The notes: generated by a model from the letters alone, not told the origin. Counted from the first letter of the stretch, positions 1 through 11,925 are shown. The stretch: 64,000 nucleotides of DNA from Panulirus ornatus (GCF_036320965.1 NC_092231.1:130197-194196); one strand, 5' to 3'. Numbers and translations: made by a program.

Positions 1-690
1 AAATTTCTTGAATAATTTCATGTTTTGTCCTCCGATTACTCTATCCCAACATCTCGAAGATCTACTCTCAGTTTACATCATGTCTGCCTTAAAAATGTGA
101 AGATAATGATCAAGTCACCCCTCACTCATCTCACTTTCACATTGAGCAAATTTAAACCCTTTAGAACTCAAATGTATAAATTCTGGCATCATATTTGTTG
201 CCATCCTCTGAATCTTCTTTATTAACTCTTTGTGCTTTCATAGGTGCAGTGTCAAGTCTTGAGAAGTATATTCTAGCTTTAGCCTAAAGTAGGATATGAG
301 TAGCTTGCAACTAATTTCTTATCCTTGTACTTGAAAGCTATTCTAATATTTGCAATGGATAGCTTACCTCCTTAACTATTCTCTGAACACGAAACTCTGG
401 GTACAGATTAGGGCAGTGTTGAGTCCCAAGTCCTGCTCACATGCAGAAACCTAAAGCTTACATCCTTATATATGATAATCATATTGAGACCTTCTTTCAC
501 TGTCCCATACTCAGTGCTCTATATTTGCCTGGTTTTGAATTTCATCAGCCATGTACCACACCAACTTTAGAGTCTGTTTAGGTCCTCTTGTAAGTTGATG
601 TGATCCTTCCCACCTTTCACTTTCCTCATGACTTTACATCATCTGCAAATATATTCAGGTAGGAATCCATCACTTCAAGTGAAAATGATT
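1..690 (-). mobile_element. CR1-like LINE remnant (family C), RT C-terminal part
   Basis: Reading the minus strand in shifting frames gives a decayed reverse transcriptase from the FADD catalytic box (about 640-660) through a KDLGV-like motif to the RPxLEYAxxxWxPHLxKH and RATK segments that end CR1/L2-type ORF2 proteins. The copy runs off the left window edge. The nucleotide sequence matches the better preserved copy at 59629-60266, for example around 240-440. Stops and frameshifts are frequent, so it is an old, dead copy. The clade name is a family-level guess; assignment to CR1-like rather than L2 or Jockey is uncertain. Confidence 0.6.
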
Positions 691-912
691 TGGCTTTTAG
701 TAATACCTTGTGAAAAGAATGAATATGCTATACAAAGATTGACTAAAATTATAGATGTGAAATAGAAGTCATAGTTGATAGGGAACATAAATAGATGAAA
801 GAAAGATACAGTGAAAGTATACGTAAATGGAAGGGAGGATAAAAGATGCTGTAAGGGCTTTAAGCTAAAAGTATGGGAATGTTTCTAAAATAGCATGAAA
901 TTGATTTAATAG

Positions 913-1076
913 GTGAGTCACAAAAAATGCTTGTGTGATATACTGTACAAACATAATTATCCACAGGATGATATCAAGTTTGTAGACAGCCTGGATATGC
1001 CATCTGATGAAGCTGGTTATATAGAGAAACTGTGTGAAAATCGCTGCTGGGGGCCATCAGTTTTATTTGTGGATGA
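913..1076 (+). CDS. MRPL4: Mitochondrial ribosomal protein L4 (uL4m), internal exon
   Basis: uL4m is a nuclear-encoded protein of the large subunit of the mitochondrial ribosome. This exon encodes PQDDIKFVDSLDMPS followed by a segment ending WGPSVLFVD. That is the conserved uL4m region QDDL-x-x-x-DSLELP ... WG-x-SVLLVD known from animals. The donor is gtatgc at 1077, leaving two bases (GA) that complete a codon with the C at 18058. The acceptor is taken as the AG at 911-912 because the Q before DD is conserved in the family. The AG at 965-966 would give a shorter exon starting at 967. Upstream exons, including the mitochondrial targeting peptide, lie outside the window. A LINE A copy begins only 55 bp after the donor. 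Confidence 0.75.
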
Positions 1077-1130
1077 GTATGCATTTAAGTCGTAATAATT
1101 GATAAATATTTCCAGTAAGCTACTTTTAAG

Positions 1131-4100
1131 TTTTTATTATTTTTATTTTTTTATTATACTTTGTCGCTGTCTCCCGCGTTTGCGAGGTAGCGCAAGGAAA
1201 CAGACGAAAGAAATGACCCCCCCCCCATACACATGTATATACATACGTCCACACACGCAAATATACATACCTACACAGCTTTCCATGGTTTACCCCAGAC
1301 GCTTCACATGCCCTGATTCAATCCACCGACAGCACGTCAACCCCGGTATACCACATCGCTCCAATTCACTCTATTCCTTGCCCTCCTTTCACCCTCCTGC
1401 ATGTTCAGGCCCCGATCACACAAAATCTTTTTCACTCCATCTTTCCACCTCCAATTTAGTCTCCCTCTTCTCCTCGTTCCCTCCACCTCCGACACATATA
1501 TCCTCTTGGTCAATCTTTCCTCACTCATTCTCTCCATGTGCCCAAACCACTTCAAAACACCCTCTTCTGCTCTCTCAACCACGCTCTTTTTATTTCCACA
1601 CATCTCTCTTACCCTTACGTTACTCACTCGATCAAACCACCTCACACCACACATTGTCCTCAAACATCTCATTTCCAGCACATCCATCCTCCTGCGCACA
1701 ACTCTATCCATAGCCCACGCCTCGCAACCATACAACATTGTTGGAACCACTATTCCTTCAAACATACCCATTTTTGCTTTCCGAGATAATGTTCTCGACT
1801 TCCACACATTCTTCAAGGCCCCCAGAATTTTCGCCCCCTCCCCCACCCTATGATCCACTTCCGCTTCCATGGTTCCATCCGCTGCCAGATCCACTCCCAG
1901 ATATCTAAAACACTTCACTTCCTCCAGTTTTTCTCCATTCAAACTCACCTCCCAATTGACTTGACCCTCAACCCTACTGTACCTAATAACCTTGCTCTTA
2001 TTCACATTTACTCTTAACTTTCTTCTTCCACACACTTTACCAAACTCAGTCACCAGCTTCTGCAGTTTCTCACATGAATCAGCCACCAGCACTGTATCAT
2101 CAGCGAACAACAACTGACTCACTTCCCAAGCTCTCTCATCCCCAACTGACTTCATACTTGCCCCTCTTTCCAAAACTCTTGCATTTACCTCCCTAACAAC
2201 CCCATCCATAAACAAATTAAACAACCATGGAGACATCACACACCCCTGCCGCAAACCTACATTCACTGAGAACCAATCACTTTCCTCTCTTCCTACACGT
2301 ACACATGCCTTACATCCTCAATAAAAACTTTTCACTGCTTCTAACAACTTTCCTCCCACACCATATATTCTTAATACCTTCCACAGAGCATCTCTATCAA
2401 CTCTATCATATGCCTTCTCCAGATCCATAAATGCTACATACAAATCCATTTGCTTTTCTAAGTATTTCTCACATACATTCTTCAAAGCAAACACCTGATC
2501 TACACATCCTCTACCACTTCTGAAACCACACTGCTCTTCCCAATCTGATGCTCTGTACATGCCTTCACCCTCTCAATCAATACCCTCCCATATAATTTAC
2601 CAGGAATACTCAACAAACTTATACCTCTGTAATTTGAGCACTCACTCTTATCCCCTTTGCCTTTGTACAATGGCACTATGCACGCATTCCGCCAATCCTC
2701 AGGCACCTCACCATGAGTCATACATACATTAAATAACCTTACCAACCAGTCAACAATACAGTCACCCCCTTTTTTGATAAATTCCACTGCAATACCATCC
2801 AAACCTGCTGCCTTGCCGGCTTTCATCTTCCGCAAAGCTTTCACTACCTCTTCTCTTTTTACCAAATCATTTTCCCTAACCCTCTCACTTTGCACACCAC
2901 CTCGACCAAAACACCCTATATCTGCCACTCTATCATCAAACACATTCAACAAACCTTCAAAATACTCACTCCATCTCCTTCTCACATCACCACTACTTGT
3001 TCTCACCTCCCCATTTGCGCCCTTCACTGAAGTTCCCATTTGCTCCCTTGTCTTACGCACTTTATTTACCTCCTTCCAGAACATCTTTTTATTCTCCCTA
3101 AAATTTAATGATACTCTCTCACCCCAACTCTCATTTGCCCTTTTTTTCACCTCTTGCACCTTTCTCTTGACCTCCTGTCTCTTTCTTTTATACATCTCCC
3201 ACTCAATTGCATTTTTTCCCTGCAAAAATCGTCCAAATGCCTCTCTCTTCTCTTTCACTAATACTCTTACTTCTTCATCCCACCACTCACTACCCTTTCT
3301 AACCAACCCACCTCCCACTCTTCTCATGCCACAAGCATCTTTTGCACAATCCATCACTGATTCCCTAAATACATCCCATTCCTCCCCCACTCCCCTTACT
3401 TCCATTGTTCTCACCTTTTTCCATTCTGTACTCAGTCTCTCCTGGTACTTCCTCACACAGGTCTCCTTCCCAAGCTCACTTACTCTCACCACCCTCTTCA
3501 CCCCAACATTCACTCTTCTTTTCTGAAAACCCATACAAATCTTCACCTTAGCCTCCACAAGATAATGATCAGACATCCCTCCAGTTGCACCTCTCAGCAC
3601 ATTAACATCCAAAAGTCTCTCTTTCGCACGCCTGTCAATTAACACGTAATCCAATAACGCTCTCTGGCCATCTCTCCTACTTACATAAGTATACTTATGT
3701 ATATCTCGCTTTTTAAACCAGATATTCCCAATCATCAGTCCTTTTTCAGCACATAAATCTACAAGCTCTTCACCATTTCCATTTACAACACTGAACACCC
3801 CATGTATACCAATTATTCCCTCAACTGCCACATTACTCACCTTTGCATTCAAATCACCCATCACTATAACCCGGTCTCGTGCATCAAAACCACTAACACA
3901 CTCATTCAGCTGCTCCCAAAACACTTGCCTCTCATGCTCTTTCTTCTCATGCCCAGGTGCATATGCACCAATAATCACCCACCTCTCTCCATCAACTTTC
4001 AGTTTTACCCATATTAATCGAGAATTTACTTTCTTACATTCTATCACATACTCCCACAACTCCTGTTTCAGGAGTATTGCTACTCCTTCCCTTGCTCTTC

Positions 4101-4452
4101 TCCTCTCACTAACCCCTGACTTCACTCCCCAGACATTCCCAAACCACTCTTCCCCTTTACCCTTGAGCTTCGTTTCACTCAGAGCCAAAACATCCAGGTT
4201 CCTTTCCTCAAACATACTACCTATCTCTCCCCTTTTCACATCTTGGTTACATCCACACACATTTAGGCACCCCAATCTGAGCCTTCGAGGAGGATGAGCA
4301 CTCCCCGCGTGACTCCTTCTTCTGTTTCCCATTTTAGAAAATTAATACAAGGAGGGGAGGATTTCTGGCCCCCGCTCCCGTCCCCTCTAGTCGCTTTCTA
4401 CGACACGCGAGGAATACGTGGGAAGTATTCTTTCACCCCTATCCCCAGGGAT
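1131..4452 (-). mobile_element. LINE A1, essentially full-length, RTE-like
   Basis: This is a complete element in antisense to MRPL4, in its intron. On the minus strand it starts with the ATCCCTGGGGATA 5' end (4452), has a roughly 120 bp 5' UTR and an ATG at 4332, and ends with the short A1-type 3' UTR and an A/T-rich tail near 1131-1160. The conserved tail block reads as the complement of GTCGCTGTCTCCCGCG. The ORF covers the apurinic-type endonuclease, the charged linker, the RT and the C-terminal WFGHMERM domain. No convincing TSD was found: the left flank ends in a T-rich run, and the 5' flank enters a TA/TG microsatellite that is shared with other copies. Confidence 0.9.
1337..4332 (-). 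pseudogene. LINE A1 ORF (endonuclease-RT), broken by a frameshift and a stop
   Basis: The frame is open from the ATG at 4332 to about 2540. A one-base loss in a C run (the 'cttcccaatctg' site, where other copies have four Cs) then shifts the frame. Further on, near 2318, the arginine codon CGA of the SFYRGCK segment has become TGA, a CpG-type transition. Downstream, the frame continues through GLRQGC, FADD and YLGVD to the normal C-terminal end at 1337. With only two lesions over 998 codons, the copy is young. All endonuclease motifs (SETKL, GDLNAK, LLDYVLIDRR, MSDH) are visible. Confidence 0.9.
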
Positions 4453-4669
4453 AATATACATATATATATACATATACACATACACACACATACACATACA
4501 TACGCACATATACACATACACACACATACATATATATACATATGAAAAATGTAAGAAACAATTTAGAAAACTGAAACTTCTAGTTTGAAATGAATGAAAA
4601 AAATGAATGTCACATAATGGTTCAACCTCTGGCTATGGCAAAAGGAAATGTATAATTTATTTACACAAA
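4453..4669 (-). repeat. LINE A 5' leader or shared flank with TA/TG microsatellite
   Basis: Immediately upstream of the LINE 5' end is a (TA/TG) microsatellite, followed by about 120 bp of non-simple sequence. The same sequence lies upstream of the LINE copies at 41507 and 50567 (41297-41506, 50357-50566). Similarity stops at the TTTGTGT motif (about 4664), where those other copies enter a (TA)n run. It may be a longer 5' UTR, or flank carried by an ancient duplication. SINE-A copies lack it. Confidence 0.6.
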
Positions 4670-4829
4670 CGTCAAGAGCAGTTCTCATCAATTTAACCAC
4701 TGTATCAATAAGCTTCAATGTCTAAGCTACATTTTTCTCCAATTTCACTATTTTTTAAGTTTTACTGTAAGATATTTCATTAACCATGTTTGATTTGTAA
4801 AACCTTAAACTAATTCATATTATTTAAAT

Positions 4830-5072
4830 CTTTTCTTTCTTTCAAACTATTCGCCATTTCCCGCATTAGCAAGGTAGCGTTAAGAACAGAGGACTGGGCC
4901 TCTGAGGGAATATCCTCACCTGGCCCCCTTCTCTGTTCCTTCTTTTGGAAAATTAAAAAAAAACAAGAGGGGAGGATTTCCAGCCTCCCGCTCCCTCCCC
5001 GGGGATTTTAGTCACCTTCTACGACACGCAGGGAGTACGTGGGGAGTATTCTTTCTTCCCTATCCCCAGGGA
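4830..5072 (-). mobile_element. SINE-A, near full-length
   Basis: A 243 bp copy flanked by the 9 bp direct repeat TATTTAAAT (4821-4829 and 5073-5081). On the minus strand it begins ATCCCTGGGGATA and shows the ACGACACGCA/GTCGTAGAAGG head shared with the LINE A 5' UTR. It then has the middle stem region and the GCTACCTTGCTAATGCGGG tail with an AAAGAAAG end. It contains no ORF and no tRNA-like B box that I can see. Confidence 0.85.
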
Positions 5073-5081
5073 TATTTAAAT

Positions 5082-6360
5082 ATAATGTAAATTACTTGCA
5101 GTGAATTTTAGGTATATTGAATGTTATATTGAAAAGGGGTATATGAGAAGTAACTCTGTCTTAGTAGTGCCTTATTTTTCAACTGATTATGATTAAACTT
5201 TAAATTGTTAAGAATTTAATGAGGATTGTATTCGCATACATCACACAACCATATTACAGACTTTTTTATTTTAACACATGTTCATAGACAGACAGATATG
5301 TTCGCCTATGCTGAGTTCATTCTGATATCCGGGGACACTGATGAGAATACAGTTTGTTCTTTTTTCATATACTTTTCCTAAACCTAACCCCAAAGAAAGA
5401 GGTCTTGACTGTGAGTAGGCCATTGATGCCCGCAAAAATTCCCTCACATCATTGAAAAAATGAGATGCCCCTTCTTGTGTAAAATACAAGAATTGTTTAC
5501 ACTTAGAGCACATTTCTTGCACAGCAGTAGCAAACATATCTGTTTATCTAAGAAAATCTGTTGATAATGCAGGAACATCTATGGATGTGTGATGTGTATA
5601 TGTGAATGAAAACCTCAGTAGATAACAAATGATTAGAAAAAAAAAAAATCATTCATTTTGTTTGAAAAATAAATGGTGGATAAGTATTTTGAATTAGGGC
5701 GCTATTTGTTGTACATCCTGTCCATTATTGCAAGGTAATTGTGTGCAAAACCATTGACTAAACCTCAGCTATACTGCATGGATTATTTTAGTTTATGGAG
5801 GTAGTGTGTGTTGATGCTGGTAAACGGCCAAGTGAATATGATATATAGATAACCTGGCTGGTAAACTATATTGAAAAATGATCTTTCAAAGAGCCCATGG
5901 TAGTTTGCTGAACCTATTTCTTCTAGACATCTATCGACCAGTGAGTATGGGAAATAAGAGAAACCTGCTTTCTTTGGGAACTGCTTAGCACAGTGGTTCC
6001 CAGCCCTATTTGGTGCAACCCAAAATTTGCCCAGTACAGGACCTTGCGTCTCAGGCATATGATAAATGTTAAATTGTATATGTATATATTGTATTTCTTG
6101 ATTTGTTGCCACAGTTCATTACATAGGGTAAGCTTACAAAAAATTTATGTAAATATAGGTAAGAAAATTATTGTTTTCAGTAAAACTTCAAAAGCACATT
6201 GAAGCATTGATAAAGCTCACTTGTTCACATGCAAAATTGATGTATATTTGAAAAAAAAAAAAAAGTGACAGCCTTGATGCCTTTGGTCACCAACGTGGCA
6301 ATTCTCTGTGAATTGTTAAATTGCTACAGCTGCTTATGTCTGTTGTAAACGAGTAGATCA
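5082..6360. other. Intronic sequence, nothing recognised
   Basis: This is MRPL4 intron. Minus-strand open frames of 88 and 109 codons (5271-5537, 5783-6112) show no family motif or splice context that I can support. A CAGTGGTTCCCAGCC motif at 5989-6003 resembles one end of a hAT-type DNA transposon, but I found no matching opposite end. Short A and T runs occur at 6250 and 6370. Confidence 0.5.
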
Positions 6361-6365
6361 AGAAA

Positions 6366-6465
6366 GTTTCTTTTTTTTTTTTTTGCATCGATTCTCTAGT
6401 CATGGGCAAAAGTCCACATCAAGACCAAGATACAGTATAACCATGATAAGTGCTCAGGATATGTT
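6366..6465 (-). mobile_element. LINE family B, 3'-terminal scrap
   Basis: A T run at 6370-6384 is followed by the block AAAGTCCACATCAAGACC. The same block ends the family B copies at 7385-7420 (minus) and about 22730-22760 (plus, complement). Only the last 100 bp or so remain, as expected of a severely 5'-truncated insertion. Confidence 0.6.
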
Positions 6466-7234
6466 CCTGGAAAATGGAGTGCTAAGTGAAGCAGCTCTCT
6501 GTGGGGTCATTATACCATTGCATATATAGAGATGCATTCCCAATGAGATATTTTTTTGCCTATAAGATGTATACAGTATTGTCTTTGAGATGTATACAGT
6601 ATTGTATGGAGGTTACATTATAAATGATCACAGCTTATTACAGTACCATATCTTCCCTAAATAATGAATAACAAATAAACCATGGACAATATTGTATTAA
6701 GAATGACAGCTGTTCAATGAATAGTGATGATTGTAGCAGAGTGAGTGACAGAGGCAGCATGTCAATGAGATGCAGTGGGTGGAAGGGAGGTGTGAAGTGG
6801 AAGGCAGAGGATATCGTATGGCTCTGCTGTGGCTGAAGATAATCCATCTCTCCATCACTGAAATTCTGATTTAGGTTGTGATGATAGAGGTGTTGATGAT
6901 GAAAAATGTAAATATATGATGGATTGAATTTCAACCCTGAGCACTGTGTCAGCAGGCTATCTTGGCCACATGTATGTTGAAAAGATTCACACGCCAGAAT
7001 TCTGGTGACTTTATGTGTACTGAACCTCATCTTGTACAGGTAGCATGGCCTTTAATCTTGTATGGCTCTGACGGTGTAGCAAACACATCAATGGACAGAC
7101 AAATGTACGAACACCATGGGTTAGATTTAAACCCAATGAAGGGCACCTGGCTTCATTGGCTGTAAGGAGGTTAAAAGACACACACACCAGATTAAGCAGA
7201 TATCAGTCTCTTTTTTCACACATTTTTCATTTAC
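6466..7234. other. Intronic sequence with a small direct repeat
   Basis: No gene was recognised. A GATGTATACAGTATTGT motif occurs twice in close tandem (about 6566-6605). The open frames seen here lack family features. Confidence 0.4.
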
Positions 7235-7355
7235 CTCCTCACCCACCTTATAACTCACTACAGCTTCCATTGTTTCATTTGCTGCCTTACCCACTCTGAG
7301 TTATCTAAGACACTTCACTTTCTCCAGGTTTTCTCCATTCAAACTCAAACCCTTA
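7235..7355 (-). mobile_element. LINE A scrap (RT thumb region)
   Basis: About 120 bp aligns by eye to the segment encoding the YLGVD-xx-DGTMEAEV region in other LINE A copies (compare 1845-1950). It has many substitutions and no flanking LINE sequence. Family B's 3' end abuts it at about 7370. Confidence 0.6.
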
Positions 7356-7372
7356 ACTTATTTTTTTTTATA

Positions 7373-10141
7373 TTGAAGGCTTCAGATGCTGACAAAAGTC
7401 CACATCAAGGCCGAACCTTTATTGAAATATTGAGAGAATAATGAAAGGGAAAAAGAAAAGACAAGGGAAAGTATTTACAAATTTTAGGGGAAGTGAAAAA
7501 CCTGTCTTTTAAAAAGTGTCATCGCATAGTTATTGGGATAGACATGGGCAGGTAGAGTGTTCCAGAGCTTCAATGAATAGGGAAAGAAGCAATTATCAAA
7601 ACGGCCTACCCTTGAGTTGCCAATGGCCTCACAATAATCATGTGATGCAGCACCTTGCCGGGTATTGCATGATCTACCACAAGCAGCCAGCTCTCAGGAG
7701 CAAAATCCAATGTAATATCTGTAGAAGAGGGAAAGTGAACCAACATTATGGTGTAGGGCCAGTGAACCTTGTCTGGGAGTTAGCCTGGGACAGTTTAAAA
7801 GTTGGACCGCGTTCGACTCAACTCTGTCAAGTAAGGATGCAGAGCTAGAACCACACCAAATCTGAGAGCAGTACCCCATACAAAGATGAATCAATCCTTT
7901 GTTTTGACATCTAAACAGGACACCCAGATCTTTGGAGGCAGACTTAGCTATTCCCATGATGTGGGGTTTCTAAGAAAAAGTTGATGCTACAGTAACACCA
8001 GTTATGTTCATAGAGTCAAAAGGTGGAATTACAGAACCATCAAAGGAGAGATGATAGTTGTGAGGAGTTTTTGATAGAGAAATGGGTTGAAACTGGATTT
8101 TGGAGGCATTAAACTTAAATAGATTTCATCTTCCCCTCTGAAATATCCTGGCTAAGACTGAATATATTGAGGAAGCTGTGTCAAGACGAGATACAGATGG
8201 AGTGAGAGAAGAAGGAGCAGAATTGAAGGATTTAGATGAATGCAGTGTTCAATTTTCAGCATATGAGTGCATTTGATTATTTGTGGAGGAAAGGAAATTG
8301 TTGAAAAGAGGAGAAAAAGTGTAAGGGACAGGACAGAACTTTAAGGGACACTGCTGTTGATGGAGAAAAGGAGGGAGGCTGATCAACTAACAACCACAGA
8401 GATAGGTCAACTGGAGGGGAAGCTAGACATGAAGGAGCAAAGTGAGGGGGGGAAGCCAAAAGAGGGGAGGTTAGAGATGAGACCCTGATACCACACCTTT
8501 GGATATGTCAAGGGCAACTACACGTGACTCTCCAAAATCTTTCATAGATGATCACCAGACATTAGTAAGATAGGAAAGAATATCACCAGTGGATCTCGCC
8601 TTACAGAAACTAAATTGGTGAAGAGAGAAGACTGTGACTTTCGAGGTGTTGAAGGATATAGGAATTGTGGAGGGATTCAAAGACTTTAGAAATCGTAGAT
8701 GTCAAAGCAATGGAACAATAGTTAGAGGGGTCAGAACACTCACACTCCTTAGGGGTGGGATGTATTAATGCATTCTTTTATGGAGAAGGAAATGTTTTGG
8801 CTTTTGAACAGAAGCGGAATAGACAAGCAAGCACCAGTGCAAGTTCAGAGGCACACTCCTTCAGTAATGGGAATGGATACCACCAGGGCCACAAGCTTTG
8901 CTTGTGTCCAGCATGAGGAGCACCTTTCAGACAGTCCAAGAAGAGATAATGGGGAGGGGCATAGAATTAGCATAAGGAGCATCAGGATATGAAGGAATGT
9001 TAGAGTCATCCAAGATGGAGTTAGAGAAGAAATTGGAACCAAAAGGAGTTGCTTTGTCTACAGCAGAAACAGTTATAGTGCTGTCAGACCAAAAACGTGA
9101 AGGAAAAGTAGAGCAACAGAAGTTGCTAGAGATGCCCTTTGCTGAAGACCAGAAAGACTTATCAGTGGATGATATGGAGAAGTTATTGCACTTCCTTTGA
9201 ATAAAGGAAAACTGGGCCTCATGGATAATGTGCTTGCAGTGATTATGGGCTGTGATAAAAGCTGAATGGGAACCAGAGGAAGAATAGTTTTTCCAAGCCC
9301 GATATGCCTGATCCCCTACCTGAATGGCCTCTGAATAGAAACGATTGAACCATGGGTTGGATGGAGAGGTGGTCTTGGAGGATAAGGGGATAGATACTTC
9401 CATTCCTTCAATGATAACCTCAGCTATGCATTTAGCAAAGACAGAAGCATCACCACATAAAGAGACGATGATATACCCAAGGAAAGCCAGAAAGAAGTTA
9501 AATAAGTTATTCCAGTCAGCTTTGTTAAGGTGCCAGTATTATGCTTAGAAGGGGCTGCTGGAGAGAGTAAGTGCCATTAGAATAGATACATTTATGAGGG
9601 TGTGATTAGATGAACTAATTGGGTCAAGATTTTGTACTTACAATGAGGAAAAATAAATCCAGAATGATAGGAGAGTGGTCACTACTGTCAGGAATATGGG
9701 TAGGGTGGGAGATGATTTGCTTTAATTCATTGAAAATAGAGAACATGATGGCTTCAATCCCTCCACCATCCACATGGGAAGAATTCAACCATTCCCCATG
9801 GTGAACGTTGAAAATCCAGAGGTAGAGGATCTCGGCTTGTGGGTAAGAGGATGTCAGGTCATGGCAGGAGTTTAGGTAGTCAAAGAAAGACATGAAATTT
9901 ATAGTATTAGAAGAGCAGTAAGTGAAATGGGAAAAGTCTGGTGGATGGGAGACAGACCTTGAGCCAAATAATGTAAAAGTTTGGGGTCTCAAGGTCCATG
10001 AGACATACAGCAGGTGGGTTGATGTTGGAATAAGTGCAAATACCACCTTTGAACTGGAATTGTGAGTGGAGATTATAGTTGGGTATGAAATAGGGGCTAG
10101 TGATGGGGGAAACAGCAATCAAATATAACAAATGAAAAATA
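7373..10141 (-). mobile_element. LINE family B copy, endonuclease to C-terminus, decayed
   Basis: Minus-strand translation gives, in order, an endonuclease C-terminal part (about 9624-10118; motifs FNVHHGEWLNSS and SDHSPIILDL), a linker (about 8927-9403; PWFNRFYSEAIQVGDQAYRAW), the RT start (LDTSKACGP near 8900) and a C-terminal domain (about 7694-7957; CMGYCSQIWCGSS and LLDRVESNAVQLL). It ends in an A-rich tail at 7373. Frameshifts and stops split the frames, and the 5' end is cut where LINE A begins at 10142. The motifs fit the Jockey/CR1/I group of non-LTR elements; the exact clade is uncertain. Confidence 0.75.
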
Positions 10142-10232
10142 AACATTTATTTTATTTATTATACTTGATCGCCGTTTCTCATGTCAGCGAGGTGGTGCCA
10201 GGAAACAGATGAACTACCCATCCACTCATATA

Positions 10233-10233
<1 letters not shown>

Positions 10234-10300
<67 letters not shown>
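10234..10300. repeat. (TA)n microsatellite
   Basis: About 67 bp of uninterrupted TA dinucleotide inside the 3' UTR of a LINE A2 copy, at the place where other copies carry a mixed TA/CA tract. Confidence 0.95.
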
Positions 10301-10304
<4 letters not shown>

Positions 10305-10366
10305 CACAGAAACACCCATACATGTACATATACATATCAACATGTACACATATACATGCATATACA

Positions 10367-10578
10367 GCAGTGGTGCTGTTTCCTATGGGTCGGGGTGGCA
10401 ATGGGAAACGACTGAAGGCAAGCAATTATATGTATATGTGTATGTCTGTGTATATATATGTTATATTTATATAAATAAATATAACATATATATACACAGA
10501 CATACACATATACATATAATTGCTTGCCTTCAGTCGTTTCCCATTGCCACCCCGACCCATAGGAAACAGCACCACTGC
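10367..10578. repeat. Perfect 103 bp inverted repeat with 6-base loop
   Basis: The left arm 10367-10469 is the exact reverse complement of the right arm 10476-10578; the loop is TATAAA. The right arm is in the normal order for the antisense LINE A2 3' UTR (acacagacat ... CCATTGCCACCCCGACCCAT). The left arm is therefore an inverted copy of it. Perfect identity over 103 bp implies a very recent event, active gene conversion or an assembly/amplification fold-back. Confidence 0.95.
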
Positions 10579-11531
10579 CCCTTGCTTCAGCAAGGTTATG
10601 CCAGGAAAACAGACAAAAAGGCCTCATTCATTCATACTCAGTTTCTAGCTGTCTTGTATAATGCACCGAAACCACAGATCCCTATCCACATCCAGGCCCC
10701 ACAGACCTTTCCATGGTTTACCCCAGGTATTTCACATGCCCTAGTTCAGTCCATTAACAGCACGTCGACCCAGGTGTACCACATTATTCCATTTCATTCT
10801 ATTCCTTGCATGCCTATCACCCTCCAGTGTGTTCAGGCCCCAATCACTCAAAATCTTTTTCACTCCAACCTTCCACCTCCAATTTTGTCTACTTCTTGTT
10901 CCCTCCACCTCTGATACATATATTCTCTTTCAGCCTTTCCTCACTCATTTTTTCCATATGTCCACACCTTTTCAACACACTCTCTTCTGCTCTCTCAACC
11001 ACACTCTTTTTATTACCACACATCTCTCTTACCCTTCCATTGCTTCCTCGACCAAACCACCTCTCACCACATATTGTCCTCATACATTTCATATCTAACA
11101 CATCCACCTTCCTCCTTACAACTCTATCTATAGTCCATGCCTCACTACCATATCTTATTGTTGGAACTACTGTTCCTTCAAACATACCCATTTTTGCTCT
11201 CTGAAATAATGTTCTCTTTCCACACAGTCTTCATTGGTCCCAGAACTTTCACCCCTTCCCCCACCCTGACTCACTTCTGCTTCCATGGTTCCATTCATTG
11301 CTAAATCTACTCCCAGATATCTAAAACACTTGGCCTCCTCCAATTTTTCTCCATTCAGACTTGCGTCCCAATTAACTTGTCCCTCAACCCTACTGAACCT
11401 AATAACCTTGCTCTTCTTCACATTTACTCTCAACTTTCACACACTTTTCCAAACTCAGTCACCAACTTCTGCAGTTTCTCACTTGAATCACCCACTAGTG
11501 CTGTATCATTAGTGAACAACAACTGACTCAC

Positions 11532-11705
11532 GTAGATGGCGACCAAAGGGGGAGGAAGCAGGGGGCTGGAAATCCTTCCTTCCCATTTTTTATTATTCCA
11601 AAAAAAGGAACAAAGAGTGGGGCTAAGTGAGGATATTTACCTCTAAGGCTCACTCATCTGCTCTCAACCGTACCTCACAAATGTGGGAAATGGTGAATAT
11701 GTATG
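11532..11705 (+). mobile_element. SINE-A, 5'-truncated
   Basis: It begins inside the SINE head (GGCGACCAAAGGGGGAGGAAGCAGGGGGCTGGAAATCC) and runs through the GGAACAAAG and GAGGATATT blocks to an ACCTCACAAATGTGGGAAATGGTGAATA tail. It is more diverged than the other copies. It abuts the broken 5' end of LINE A2. Confidence 0.75.
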
Positions 11706-11747
11706 AAAAAAATACACATACATACATACACACATACTATTTATTAT

Positions 11748-11925
11748 TTATATTTATTATACTTTGTCGCTGTCTACCGTGTTAGCGAGGTATTGCAAGG
11801 AAACAGATGAAAGAATGGCCCAACCCACCCACATACACATGTATATACATACATGTCCACACACACACTCACATATACATACCTTTACATTTCAACGTAT
11901 TCATATATATACATAGACATAAAAA
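11748..11925 (-). mobile_element. LINE A 3' UTR fragment
   Basis: The terminal 180 bp or so of an A2-type 3' UTR in antisense: TTTGTCGCTGTCTACCG, ACAGATGAAAGAATGGCCCAACCCACCC, then the TA/CA tract. It stops at about 11925, where a + strand LINE A copy begins. Confidence 0.8.

Larger units (their letters stand above)
10142..11531 (-). mobile_element. LINE A2 copy, 5'-truncated, with rearranged 3' UTR
   Basis: From the left: the 3' tail (complement of GCCGTTTCTC...GAGGTGGTGCCAGGAAACAGATGA), a (TA)n run, the fold-back palindrome, and then the long A2-type 3' UTR (10590-10720). The C-terminal ORF segments follow, including WFGRGSNGRVREMCGNKKSVVERAEE, until truncation in the FADD region at about 11531. 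The ORF has several frameshifts. Retention of the TGCACCGAAACCACAG block marks it as the older A2 subfamily. Confidence 0.85.

Noticed and set aside
2774..3526. 250-codon + strand frame, and many similar Ser/Thr/Pro/His-rich frames of 111-250 codons
   Set aside because: They lie exactly opposite LINE A coding sequence and recur with every LINE copy. The GA-rich sense strand leaves the CT-rich antisense free of stops.
5271..5537. 88-codon minus-strand frame in the MRPL4 intron
   Set aside because: No recognisable domain, start context or splice signals. It could be chance.
5989..6003. hAT-like terminal motif CAGTGGTTCCCAGCC
   Set aside because: Only one end was seen. No inverted partner, 8 bp target duplication or transposase was found.
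10181..10474. Tyr-Ile-rich frames over (TA)n, here and at 39-41 kb and 48-50 kb
   Set aside because: Translations of simple TA repeats.
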